This document shows positions 43,234 through 52,457 of a DNA stretch of 64,000 nt, piece by piece (the first letter of the stretch is position 1; each line of letters starts with the position of its first letter). Origin of the DNA: Lachnospiraceae bacterium (GTDB lineage Bacteria; Bacillota; Clostridia; Lachnospirales; Lachnospiraceae); the NCBI GenBank assembly GCA_022793065.1, contig JAAWCE010000042.1, forward strand, positions 1 through 64,000, in the 5' to 3' direction. The position numbers were made by a program, and so were the translations under genes. The notes under the pieces were generated by a model. That model saw only the letters and a list, made by a program, of their open reading frames with translations. It did not search any database and had not been told where the DNA came from.

Positions 43234-44964
43234 ATGGTGCCGGTTAGAGATATTAAGCCCATAGAAAAAGAATATTTTTCCAATCAAAGAGAAAGGGTAC
43301 TCCCCCAATTGTTATGTTATTATTTTGACAGCGAAGCCTATGAGCTGACATACTATCTTTCCCAGAAACATTTGGGGCAGTATGGGCAAGCGGAATTTTA
43401 TTTCATGATGTCTTTGATACAAATGGGATATGAGAAAGAAGCCCAAAATGTATTTCGCAAAAATCAGGGGGAATGGTATAATTTATGCAAACAAAATGAT
43501 ATTTATTGGAAGCATGTGGCGCTATTTGCCTTATGTTTTCTGGAGTTTCCCATTTCCCGGCACTACCTTGCGGTATTTGACGAATATTATGATGATAGTC
43601 TGGTGCGGCTTTTAGATTTTGTAGGGGAAGCGGGAGCAAAGGCTGCAATGGAAACTACATTATTTTCATGTGTTTCCCATAAATATCCCATTCTTCGGAC
43701 CATATGGAACATGGAGCGCAGAGAAAAAAGAGGAGAAATTATCACCTTTGAAGACATCCAATGGAATGTGTGGAGAAAATATAATGCACAAATACAAAAC
43801 GGAGATTATTTGGGCATGGAACAGGTATATGAAAAGGAAGGATTGAAAATATACAGCTATAAGCCCAAAGAGGTATCCGCGTCCATGCATATTCTTACGG
43901 ATGGGGCATCCACAATTATTTTAGACTGCGGATGTGAGATTGTGGGGACGGAAGTGAAACAGATTCCGGTCAAGGATATTTTGGATGAACTGCGGATTTC
44001 CCATGTGGACGGAATATTTATTTCACATGCTCATATGGACCATTACGGCAGTTTGAACCAAATAAGAAAACAAAATATTATGATGACTTCCATGACAAAA
44101 CAGTTGATTCAATATATGTGTCCGGATATGGCAATGGATAATGTGCGGACAGTGGAGCTGTATAAAGTTTATGAAGCGGGGGGGATTCAGGTTCGGTTTG
44201 TGCCCAACGGGCATATCTGTGGTTCCGTGATGATGGATCTGTGTTGGAAAGGAAAGTTTCGTATTGTATATACGGGGGATTATACCGTGGAAAATCAGAA
44301 TACCGTGGAGGGGTTTCATTTGGAAGATATCTTATCTCAGAACAGCCGTAAAATAGATATCCTTTTGACAGAGACCACATACGGGGATAAGATACATATG
44401 CTGCGGCTTAAACAGTATGAGAAAATGTTTGTCCAACTGTGCAGAAAATATCTGGAAAACGGCAATAAAATTGTGATTCCCTGTTTTGCCGTGGGAAGAG
44501 TGCAGGAAGTGGCGTTGATTTTGACCCAAATGGCTAAGGATATGGGGGCAAAAATTCTCATTGACGGATTGGCGGCCAAAATTACGGAATTTTATCAGTT
44601 ATCCATGGGGAAAAGTATTTTAAACCGCAATATTTCCGTTTGTCATTCGCAGATAGATTACGGGGAAAAAATAAGTAACAATGACATTATACTGGCCAGT
44701 TCCGGGATGATGAAAGAAGGCAGCACTTCGGCTAAATATATTGAGAAAATTATGGAGTGTCAAAATGTATGTGTAATGAAAGTTGGATTCATACACAAAG
44801 AAGAACATATGTTGTTAAGCATAAGAAATCGAAGGAATAAAAATATAAATTTTGTGGACATTCCGTTATCAGCGCATGCAGGGTATCATGATCTGGTGGA
44901 TATAACGGAAAAACTTTCCCCGGACTGTGCAATCTATGTTCATGGGAGTGGGATCAGAAAATAA
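43234..44964 (+). CDS. beta-CASP metallo-beta-lactamase nuclease with N-terminal helical domain
   Basis: 576 residues. The first 190 or so are helical and unassigned. Then comes a metallo-beta-lactamase fold with SHAHMDHYGSL (near residue 263), a metal His in NGHICGS and the aspartate in YTGDYT, followed by a beta-CASP insert (TETTYGDK, IPCFAVGRVQEVALIL, ASSGMMKEGSTSAKY) and the final metal His in VDIPLSAHAGYHDL. This is the layout of CPSF73/RNase J-like and archaeal-type RNA-processing nucleases. All metal ligands appear intact, so it is probably an active ribonuclease; its specificity is unknown. ATG follows GAGGTGGA. It ends the four-gene cassette. Confidence 0.88.
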   Translation: MVPVRDIKPIEKEYFSNQRERVLPQLLCYYFDSEAYELTYYLSQKHLGQYGQAEFYFMMSLIQMGYEKEAQNVFRKNQGEWYNLCKQNDIYWKHVALFALCFLEFPISRHYLAVFDEYYDDSLVRLLDFVGEAGAKAAMETTLFSCVSHKYPILRTIWNMERREKRGEIITFEDIQWNVWRKYNAQIQNGDYLGMEQVYEKEGLKIYSYKPKEVSASMHILTDGASTIILDCGCEIVGTEVKQIPVKDILDELRISHVDGIFISHAHMDHYGSLNQIRKQNIMMTSMTKQLIQYMCPDMAMDNVRTVELYKVYEAGGIQVRFVPNGHICGSVMMDLCWKGKFRIVYTGDYTVENQNTVEGFHLEDILSQNSRKIDILLTETTYGDKIHMLRLKQYEKMFVQLCRKYLENGNKIVIPCFAVGRVQEVALILTQMAKDMGAKILIDGLAAKITEFYQLSMGKSILNRNISVCHSQIDYGEKISNNDIILASSGMMKEGSTSAKYIEKIMECQNVCVMKVGFIHKEEHMLLSIRNRRNKNINFVDIPLSAHAGYHDLVDITEKLSPDCAIYVHGSGIRK

Positions 44965-44994
44965 AACAAATTATTTTACAAGGAGTTTTGGGAA

Positions 44995-46938
44995 ATGGCG
45001 AAGACAAATAAGGGAGGGCTTCCCAGGGACAATTATGATGCCTCCAGCATTACCGTGCTGGAGGGGCTGGAGGCGGTGCGCAAACGTCCGGGTATGTATA
45101 TCGGAAGCGTTTCCACAAAGGGGTTAAATCATTTGATATATGAAATTGTAGATAATGCGGTGGATGAACATTTGGCAGGGGTCTGTGACAACATCAAAGT
45201 AATCCTTGAGGCGGACGGTTCCGCCACGATCAGCGACAACGGCCGGGGGATTCCGGTGGGAATGCACGAGAAAGGAATCAGTGCGGAGCGGCTTGTGTTT
45301 ACTACCCTTCACGCAGGAGGCAAATTTGATAACTCTGCCTATAAGACCAGCGGAGGTTTGCATGGCGTAGGTTCTTCTGTGGTAAATGCGCTGTCTGTTA
45401 GAATGACCGTAACAGTTAAAACAGGCGGTTTTATCTATGAGGATCAATATGAACGGGGAATTCCTGTGATACCGTTGGAAAACGGACTGCTTCCCGTAAA
45501 GGGAAAGACCAAAGAGACAGGAACCACAATTAATTTTCTGCCGGATGACACCATATTTGACAAAACCCGTTTTAAAGAGGATGATGTGAAAAGTCGTCTT
45601 CATGAGACGGCGTATTTGAATCCGAATTTGACCATTGTATTTGAAGACAAAAGACGTGAGGTACCTGAGATTATCACTTATCATGAACCTGAGGGAATCA
45701 CCGGATTTATCAAGGATATGAACAAGACCCAGGAGCCGGTGCATGATGTAATTTACTTTGGCGGAGAGAGCGAGGGCATTTCCGTGGAAGTGGCGTTTCA
45801 GTATATCAATGAGTTTCATGAGAATGTATTGGGCTTTTGCAATAATATCTATAATTCCGAAGGCGGTACGCATTTGACTGGATTTAAGACCATGTTTACC
45901 AATGTGATAAACACATATGCCAGAGAACTAGGGATTCTGAAGGAAAAGGATGCGAATTTTACCGGGGCGGATGTGAGAAACGGTATGACGGCGGTGGTTT
46001 CCATCAAGCATCCCGATCCCCGGTTTGAAGGGCAGACAAAGACAAAGCTTGACAATCAGGACGCTGCAAAGGTGGTATCTAAGGTTACGGGAGAGGAAAT
46101 CAGCCGTTTCTTTGACCGAAATGTGGAGACGCTCAAAAACATTATTTCTTGCGCGGAAAAAGCGGCGAAAATCCGCAAATCCGAAGAGCGGGCCAAGACC
46201 AATATGCTGACAAAACAGAGGTTTTCCTTTGATTCCAATGGTAAACTGGCAAACTGTGAATCGAAAGACCCATCCAAATGTGAAATATTTATCGTTGAGG
46301 GGGACTCCGCCGGAGGAAGTGCAAAGACTGCAAGGAACAGAATGTTTCAGGCCATTCTTCCCATACGGGGTAAAATTTTGAACGTGGAGAAGGCCAGTAT
46401 AGACAAGGTGCTTGCCAATGCGGAGATTAAGACCATGATCAATGCGTTTGGATGTGGTTTTTCTGAAGGATATGGGAATGATTTTGATATTCGCAAGCTT
46501 CGGTATGACAAGATAATCATTATGACCGATGCGGATGTGGATGGTTCTCATATTTCTACTTTGCTTTTGACGCTGTTTTACCGCTTTATGCCTGAGTTAA
46601 TCTTTGAAGGGCATGTATATATTGCCATGCCTCCTTTGTATAAGGCTATGCCTTCTAAGGGGCGGGAACAATATCTTTATGATGATAAGGCGTTGGAAAA
46701 ATATCGCAAAACCCATAAGGGACCCTTTACCCTACAGCGGTATAAGGGATTGGGTGAAATGGATGCGGAGCAGTTGTGGGAGACCACATTGAATCCGGAG
46801 ACCAGAATAATGAAACAGGTGGAGATAGAGGATGCCAGAATGGCGTCTGAGGTGACGGAACTTCTCATGGGTACGGAAGTGCCTCCCAGGAAGACATTTA
46901 TCTATAACCACGCGGTGGATGCAGAGTTGGATGTATAA
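44995..46938 (+). CDS. parE: type II topoisomerase B subunit, probably ParE
   Basis: A 647-residue GHKL-ATPase/Toprim protein. ITVLEGLEAVRKRPGMYIGS, DNAVDEHLAG, DNGRGIPVG and GGLHGVGSSVVNAL form the ATP site; EGDSAGGSAK and MTDADVDGSHI the Toprim metal site; QRYKGLGEMDAEQLWETT the C-terminal end. GyrB and ParE are hard to separate by eye, but the adjacent A subunit lacks an evident GyrA box, pointing to topoisomerase IV, which unlinks daughter chromosomes. An AAGGAG site precedes the ATG. Confidence 0.85.
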   Translation: MAKTNKGGLPRDNYDASSITVLEGLEAVRKRPGMYIGSVSTKGLNHLIYEIVDNAVDEHLAGVCDNIKVILEADGSATISDNGRGIPVGMHEKGISAERLVFTTLHAGGKFDNSAYKTSGGLHGVGSSVVNALSVRMTVTVKTGGFIYEDQYERGIPVIPLENGLLPVKGKTKETGTTINFLPDDTIFDKTRFKEDDVKSRLHETAYLNPNLTIVFEDKRREVPEIITYHEPEGITGFIKDMNKTQEPVHDVIYFGGESEGISVEVAFQYINEFHENVLGFCNNIYNSEGGTHLTGFKTMFTNVINTYARELGILKEKDANFTGADVRNGMTAVVSIKHPDPRFEGQTKTKLDNQDAAKVVSKVTGEEISRFFDRNVETLKNIISCAEKAAKIRKSEERAKTNMLTKQRFSFDSNGKLANCESKDPSKCEIFIVEGDSAGGSAKTARNRMFQAILPIRGKILNVEKASIDKVLANAEIKTMINAFGCGFSEGYGNDFDIRKLRYDKIIIMTDADVDGSHISTLLLTLFYRFMPELIFEGHVYIAMPPLYKAMPSKGREQYLYDDKALEKYRKTHKGPFTLQRYKGLGEMDAEQLWETTLNPETRIMKQVEIEDARMASEVTELLMGTEVPPRKTFIYNHAVDAELDV

Positions 46939-47045
46939 ATCCGCCGGCAAAAATTTCCATTTCCTTTTACAAACGCATGATTCTATGATATACTTTTGAT
47001 GTTTGTAAGTTTCTGAAAAGTAGGAAAGTGAAAGGTGTAAGTGCA

Positions 47046-49280
47046 ATGGATGACAGCAGAATTATTAAAACAGAATATTCTGAAGAGATGCAGAAGTCTT
47101 TCATAGATTATGCCATGAGCGTCATTATTGCCAGGGCGCTTCCTGATGTGAGAGACGGTTTGAAGCCCGTACAGAGACGAACATTATATGATATGTATGA
47201 GCTGGGGATTCGCTATGACAGGCCGTATCGTAAATGCGCCCGAATCGTAGGCGATACCATGGGTAAATATCATCCCCATGGAGACAGTTCTATCTATGAT
47301 GCCCTTGTGGTAATGAGCCAGGATTTTAAAAAGGGTCTGCCGTTGGTGGACGGTCATGGAAATTTTGGCAATATTGAGGGCGATGGGGCCGCTGCCATGC
47401 GTTATACGGAAGCCAGACTGCAGAAAATTACCCAGGAGGCTTTTTTGGGGGATTTGGACAAGGACGTGGTGGATTTTGTCCCCAATTTTGACGAGACGGA
47501 AAAAGAGCCTTCCGTCCTTCCGGTGAAAATTCCGAATTTCCTGGTGAACGGTTCTGAAGGCATCGCGGTTGGTATGACCACCAGCACCCCGCCCCATAAT
47601 CTGGGGGAAGTGATTGACGCCATGAAGGCATATATGCGGGATGAAACCATTACCACGCAAGGGTTGATGCGTTATCTCAAAGGGCCTGATTTCCCTACCG
47701 GAGGCGTGGTAATTAATAAGGATGAGCTTCTGAATATATATGAGACCGGTGTGGGCAAGATAAAAATTCGGGGCAGGGTAACATTTGAACAGGCAAAAGG
47801 GGGCAGGACAAATGTGGTGATCACGGAGATTCCCTATACCATGATTGGCATGAATATCTCTAAGTTTTTGTCCGATGTGGCCGGATTGGTGGAGACGAAG
47901 AAGACCCAGGATGTGGTGGATATTTCCAACCAGTCATCTAAGGAGGGAATTCGCATTGTGATTGAACTGCGCAAGGATGCGGATGCGGAAAATTTTGTGA
48001 ATTTACTCTATAAAAAGACCAGATTGGAAGATACCTTTGGCGTAAATATGCTTGCAATCTGCGAGGGCAGGCCGGAAGTCATGGGGCTGAAGGGGGTTCT
48101 GAAGGCAAGTGTAGATTTTCAGTTTTGCATAGCCACCAGAAAGTATACAAACCTTTTAGCGAAAGAACTGGAACGGAAAGAAGTCCAAGAGGGGCTGATT
48201 AAAGCTTGTAATGTGATTGATTTGATTATTGAGATTCTTCGGGGTTCCAAAGATAGGGCAATGGCAAAAGCCTGTCTGGTGGAAGGTAAGACCACAGGGA
48301 TTAAGTTTAAATCAAAAGAATCTAAAATTATGGCGGCCCAGTTGGCATTTACGGAGAAACAGGCCAACGCCATTTTGGAAATGCGGTTGTATAAATTAAT
48401 CGGTCTGGAAATAGAAGCGTTGATTCGGGAACATGAAGAGACGATGGCGAATATTTATCGCTATGAGGACATTTTAGAGCGCAGGGATTCTATGGCCCAA
48501 GTGATTATCAATGAACTGGACAGTTATAAAAAAGAATTTGCCCGCAAAAGGCGGACTTCTATTGAAAACGGACAGGAAGCGGTCTATAAAGAAAAGGAAG
48601 TAGAAGAAACGGAAGTGGTATTTTTAATGGACCGTTTCGGATATGTGAAAACCATTGACGCGGCGGCGTATGAGCGCAATAAGGAAGCCGCCGACAGCGA
48701 GAATAAATACATATTTACCTGTATTAATACAGGAAAGGTATGCCTGTTTACCTCCACGGGACAGTTACATACCATTAAGGTAATGGATATTCCTTTTGGC
48801 AAGTTTCGCGATAAGGGAATTCCCATAGATAATATCAGTAATTTTAATTCGGAAAAAGAAAATATCATTTACATTACCAATCAGACGGAATTAAATTTAA
48901 GGCAGGTCATTTTCGTGACGGCCCAGTCCATGTGCAAACTGGTAAACGGCGGTGAATTTGATGTGTCAAAGCGTACTGTGGCTGCCACAAAACTCGGCCA
49001 GGGGGACGTTGTGGTAAGCATTATGCCGCTGTTGGAGCAGAGTAATGTGGTTTTGCAGACGAAAGCCGGTTATTTCCTGAAATTTCCCATTGCCGAAATT
49101 CCGGAGAAGAAAAAAGCTGCCGTGGGCGTGCGGGGAATGAAGCTGGGAGAACAGGATGTGGTGGAAAAGGTATATTACACACAAAATGCCATAGAGACTT
49201 CCGTGGAATATAAGGGTAAGACAATCCTTTTAAACCATTTAAAGACAGGAAGCCGTGACAGCAAAGGGACAAAGAAATGA
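47046..49280 (+). CDS. parC: type II topoisomerase A subunit, probably ParC
   Basis: A 744-residue A subunit. The winged-helix region contains SVIIARALPDVRDGLKPVQR, GDTMGKYHPHGDSSIYDALV (the quinolone-resistance region) and the catalytic tyrosine in AMRYTEARL. The C-terminal beta-pinwheel is present but no QRRGGxG GyrA box was seen, so ParC is preferred over GyrA. The ATG at 47046 (MDDSRI) is preferred because GAAAGGTG lies 9 bases before it; a GTG at 47028 has no usable site. It follows parE by about 107 bases. Confidence 0.85.
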   Translation: MDDSRIIKTEYSEEMQKSFIDYAMSVIIARALPDVRDGLKPVQRRTLYDMYELGIRYDRPYRKCARIVGDTMGKYHPHGDSSIYDALVVMSQDFKKGLPLVDGHGNFGNIEGDGAAAMRYTEARLQKITQEAFLGDLDKDVVDFVPNFDETEKEPSVLPVKIPNFLVNGSEGIAVGMTTSTPPHNLGEVIDAMKAYMRDETITTQGLMRYLKGPDFPTGGVVINKDELLNIYETGVGKIKIRGRVTFEQAKGGRTNVVITEIPYTMIGMNISKFLSDVAGLVETKKTQDVVDISNQSSKEGIRIVIELRKDADAENFVNLLYKKTRLEDTFGVNMLAICEGRPEVMGLKGVLKASVDFQFCIATRKYTNLLAKELERKEVQEGLIKACNVIDLIIEILRGSKDRAMAKACLVEGKTTGIKFKSKESKIMAAQLAFTEKQANAILEMRLYKLIGLEIEALIREHEETMANIYRYEDILERRDSMAQVIINELDSYKKEFARKRRTSIENGQEAVYKEKEVEETEVVFLMDRFGYVKTIDAAAYERNKEAADSENKYIFTCINTGKVCLFTSTGQLHTIKVMDIPFGKFRDKGIPIDNISNFNSEKENIIYITNQTELNLRQVIFVTAQSMCKLVNGGEFDVSKRTVAATKLGQGDVVVSIMPLLEQSNVVLQTKAGYFLKFPIAEIPEKKKAAVGVRGMKLGEQDVVEKVYYTQNAIETSVEYKGKTILLNHLKTGSRDSKGTKK

Positions 49281-49289
49281 GGTGAATCC

Positions 49290-49859
49290 ATGAGAGTCAT
49301 TGGGGGGACAGCCAGAAGCCTTCCGCTGAAGACGCCGGAGGGAATGGATACCAGGCCCACAACGGACAGAATCAAAGAGACTTTGTTTAATATGATTCAA
49401 TATGAGCTTCCGGGATGTGTTTTTATGGATTTATTCAGCGGCAGCGGAGGCATTGGTATTGAAGCGTTGAGCCGCGGCGCAGAGAAAGCATATTTTGTGG
49501 AGAGTTCTTCCAGGGCAATTGCGTGCATAAAACAGAATTTAACATTTACAAAGTTACAGGAACGGGGAATTGTGTTAAAGCAGGATGTGTGCGGCGCGCT
49601 GACAGGAATCGCAGACAGACAGGAGATGAAAGGGGTTGATATTATTTTTATGGACCCGCCATATGGGCAGGACTATGAGAAAAAAGTCCTTGCTGTGCTT
49701 GCAGGAATGTCTTATGTGACAAATGATACGCTGATCATTGCGGAAGCTGCTCTGAAAGCAGATTTTTCCTGGGTGTCGGAATTGGGATTCTGTCAGATAA
49801 GGGAAAAGTGTTATAAGACAAACAAACATATATTTATAAAGAGGACATTCTCCGCATAG
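49290..49859 (+). CDS. rsmD: 16S rRNA (guanine-966-N2)-methyltransferase
   Basis: A 189-residue RsmD: MRVIGGTARS at the start, TRPTTDRIKETLFN, the SAM site DLFSGSGGIGIEALSRGA, and the catalytic DPPYGQDYE. It methylates G966 of 16S rRNA during 30S assembly. It starts 9 bases after parC with GAGGTGA overlapping that stop, and precedes coaD as in many Firmicutes (ylbH-ylbI order). Confidence 0.95.
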   Translation: MRVIGGTARSLPLKTPEGMDTRPTTDRIKETLFNMIQYELPGCVFMDLFSGSGGIGIEALSRGAEKAYFVESSSRAIACIKQNLTFTKLQERGIVLKQDVCGALTGIADRQEMKGVDIIFMDPPYGQDYEKKVLAVLAGMSYVTNDTLIIAEAALKADFSWVSELGFCQIREKCYKTNKHIFIKRTFSA

Positions 49860-49913
49860 ATTTGAGATACATCTGGATTTGAGCCGCGGCAGGGCCGCGG
49901 CATGGAGGTTAGT

Positions 49914-50408
49914 ATGAAACGAGCGGTTTATCCCGGAAGTTTTGACCCGGTCACTTATGGACACCTTGATGTGATCAGACGTGCTTCCGAAATTTTTGAT
50001 GTTTTGGTTATCAGCGTTTTAAATAATAAAACAAAGACACCATTGTTTTCTGTAGAGGAACGTGTTAAGATATTGAAAGAAGCTACAAAAGATATTCCCA
50101 ATATACAGGTGGACAGTTTCAGCGGTCTTTTGATTCATTATGCTGCTGAGAATCATATTCATGTGGCGGTAAGAGGACTACGGGCGATTACAGATTTTGA
50201 ATATGAACTACAGATTGCCCAGACCAATCGCAAATTGTCCGATGGCAGGCTGGATACAATGTTTCTTACTACAAGTTTGGAGTACGCTTATTTGAGTTCT
50301 TCCAGTGTGAAAGAAATTGCCAGTTTTGGCGGTGATATCAGTCAATGCGTTCCGGATTTTGTGGCGGAGCTGATTTATGAGAAGTATCGTGTGGGCGCCA
50401 GGGAATAA
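49914..50408 (+). CDS. coaD: phosphopantetheine adenylyltransferase
   Basis: A 164-residue CoaD, the penultimate step of coenzyme A synthesis (4'-phosphopantetheine plus ATP to dephospho-CoA). [16 protein letters not shown] holds the TxGH nucleotidyl-transferase motif, [12 protein letters not shown] the substrate-binding part, and SSSSVKEIA the second nucleotide motif. ATG 49914 follows GGAGGT by 5 bases. Confidence 0.97.
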   Translation: MKRAVYPGSFDPVTYGHLDVIRRASEIFDVLVISVLNNKTKTPLFSVEERVKILKEATKDIPNIQVDSFSGLLIHYAAENHIHVAVRGLRAITDFEYELQIAQTNRKLSDGRLDTMFLTTSLEYAYLSSSSVKEIASFGGDISQCVPDFVAELIYEKYRVGARE

Positions 50409-50456
50409 ATAAGGTATTTAAGGAAGAGACATATTTCAGGGAACAGGAGCAATGTT

Positions 50457-51032
50457 ATGAGCAGAATCGAGCAGTTAATAGATGAATTAGAGGAATATAT
50501 AGAGAGTTGCAAACCCACGCTCAGGTCCAGTTCTAAAATTATTGTCAATAAAGATGAAATTGATGATTTGCTCCGTGAGTTGCGAATGAAAACGCCGGAT
50601 GAAATTAAGCGTTATCAGAAGATTATCAGCAATAGAGACGCAATTTTAACGGATGCCGAAACCAGGGCAAAAGCATTGATTGATGAGGCCACGGTTCACA
50701 AAAATGAGCTAATCAGCGAACATGAGATTATGCAGAAGGCTTATGAACAGGCCAATTCTATTATAGCGGTTGCGGCCAAACAGGCACAGGAGATTTTGGA
50801 TAAGGCCACTATAGAAGCAAATGAATTGAGAATGCAGGCTTCAAAGTATACCGAGGACAGACTGGTTGAGTTGAATTCCATTGTGGTTTCTGCAATTCAG
50901 ACTATGGCTGCGGATTATGAGAAGTCCATGGGTGCTCTTGTACAATACCGGGATTTGATTCAGTCCAATCTGAGAGCAATGAATCCCATGGAGGACCTGG
51001 ACGAACTTTCTCTGGATGAACATGATAATTAA
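50457..51032 (+). CDS. coiled-coil protein (DivIVA/ATPase-subunit-like), function unknown
   Basis: A 191-residue, soluble, strongly helical protein. Long heptad-type stretches run from about residue 55 to 175 (AETRAKALIDEATVHKNEL, KQAQEILDKATIEANELRM). The Ala/Glu-rich pattern resembles the coiled coils of DivIVA and of V/F-type ATPase stalk subunits. It is located between coaD and a cell-wall amidase, where bacilli have no such gene, so a role in envelope or division is possible but unproven. Confidence 0.65.
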   Translation: MSRIEQLIDELEEYIESCKPTLRSSSKIIVNKDEIDDLLRELRMKTPDEIKRYQKIISNRDAILTDAETRAKALIDEATVHKNELISEHEIMQKAYEQANSIIAVAAKQAQEILDKATIEANELRMQASKYTEDRLVELNSIVVSAIQTMAADYEKSMGALVQYRDLIQSNLRAMNPMEDLDELSLDEHDN

Positions 51033-51152
51033 AGGCTGACGGTACCATGGATACAACTGCGACAGAACTTGCCGCAGTTGTATGCAGTTTTATCAGCTTC
51101 CTTCTTAAGAATGAATCGAATGTAAGATTAGGACCACAGGAAAGGGAATTTT

Positions 51153-52451
51153 ATGCGCAGAACCGTGGGGATATTGACAATTATTTTTATGGCGTTTTTG
51201 CTTTCCGGCGGACAGGTAATTGCCGCGCCGCGGCTACAGGAGATTACACAAGAAGAGAAAGTGGTGGTTGTCATTGACCCAGGACATGGGGGTGAGAACC
51301 TTGGAACAACCCAGAATCAGCATACGGAAAAACTTATGACTATGACCACCGCCCTTGCTATGTATGAAGAGTTGTCATTATATGACAATGTGGAGGTGTA
51401 TTTGACCCATACGGAGGACCGTGATTTGTCTTTGAAGGAACGAGCGGAATTTGCCCAGTCAGTGAAAGCGGATTTCCTTTTCAGCATCCATTATAACGCT
51501 TCGGAAAATCATGAAATGTTTGGTTCGGAGGTATGGGTTTCTTCTGTACCCCCTTATAATGGGTATGGATATCAGTTCGGATATGAAATTCTTTCCGATC
51601 TCAGAGAATTGGGATTGCTGATCAGAGGGGTAAAGACACGTTTTTCCAGCAAAGGAGAGGATTATTATGGTATCATCCGGGAATCTGTCAATCTGGGGAT
51701 TCCGGCGGTAATCATTGAGCACTGTCATGTGGACGAAGCCCGTGACGCCGTTTATTGCGACAGCGATGAGAAGCTGCAGGAGTTCGGCAGAATGGATGCC
51801 AGGGCGGCTGCCAGATATTTTGGGTTGAAAAGCAGTGCTTTGGGTGTGGATTATTCTCAGTATTCTTTGGCGGAAGCCAATACGGACTCCATGGTGAAGG
51901 AGACGGAAAACGATACTACTAAGCCGGATATGAGCCGGATTACATATTCCGGGGCGGAGGATGGCAGCCTGACGCTGACCGTTACCGCTGCGGATGATGA
52001 TTCTCCGCTGCTGTATTATAGTTACAGTCTGGATGGAGGAAAGACATTTGGTCCCAGAGAAGCCTGGCCCGGCAGTGATACACTGACGGGAGAGTATGAG
52101 GAAAGTTTTATATTGCATATAGAGAGGGAAGCTGTGCCATACACAAAGCCGGAGGTGATAGTTCGGGCGTACAATCAGTATGATCTCTATACGGAGAGTA
52201 ATGTCTGTGAGGTTCCCATACTTTCGGAAGAGATGCAGCCTGTGGAGGAAAGCGACACAGGCCATGGGGAGAATGGCTCCCAGGAGGAAATAGAGAGGGA
52301 GGGCGCCGGTTCCGAGCAAGGGGAAGATGAGGATAAGGGAAATATAATAACATTACTGGCATTTTGCCTTGGATTGGCAAGTCTATTGCTTATCATACTG
52401 ACCATAATGCAGGGAATTTTCTATCACAACCACAGAAAACGCAGGCGGTAA
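51153..52451 (+). CDS. N-acetylmuramoyl-L-alanine amidase, membrane-anchored
   Basis: 432 residues: signal peptide (1-24), Amidase_3 zinc peptidoglycan amidase domain (about 36-225; IDPGHGG, a zinc Glu in the following helix, SIHYNAS, and the catalytic glutamate in VIIEHCHVD), a beta-type module with YYSYSLDGGKTF (about 255-345), an acidic linker, then a C-terminal membrane span (NIITLLAFCLGLASLLLIIL) and a basic tail HNHRKRRR. It cuts the amide between MurNAc and L-Ala and would act outside the membrane while tethered at its end. An AGGAAAGGGA site precedes the ATG. Confidence 0.88.
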   Translation: MRRTVGILTIIFMAFLLSGGQVIAAPRLQEITQEEKVVVVIDPGHGGENLGTTQNQHTEKLMTMTTALAMYEELSLYDNVEVYLTHTEDRDLSLKERAEFAQSVKADFLFSIHYNASENHEMFGSEVWVSSVPPYNGYGYQFGYEILSDLRELGLLIRGVKTRFSSKGEDYYGIIRESVNLGIPAVIIEHCHVDEARDAVYCDSDEKLQEFGRMDARAAARYFGLKSSALGVDYSQYSLAEANTDSMVKETENDTTKPDMSRITYSGAEDGSLTLTVTAADDDSPLLYYSYSLDGGKTFGPREAWPGSDTLTGEYEESFILHIEREAVPYTKPEVIVRAYNQYDLYTESNVCEVPILSEEMQPVEESDTGHGENGSQEEIEREGAGSEQGEDEDKGNIITLLAFCLGLASLLLIILTIMQGIFYHNHRKRRR

Positions 52452-52457
52452 GATTTT

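Noticed and set aside
44995..49280. Gyrase (gyrB/gyrA) instead of topoisomerase IV
   Set aside because: No GyrA box was seen in the A subunit, and dnaA/recF, the usual gyrase neighbours, are absent. The choice is not fully certain.
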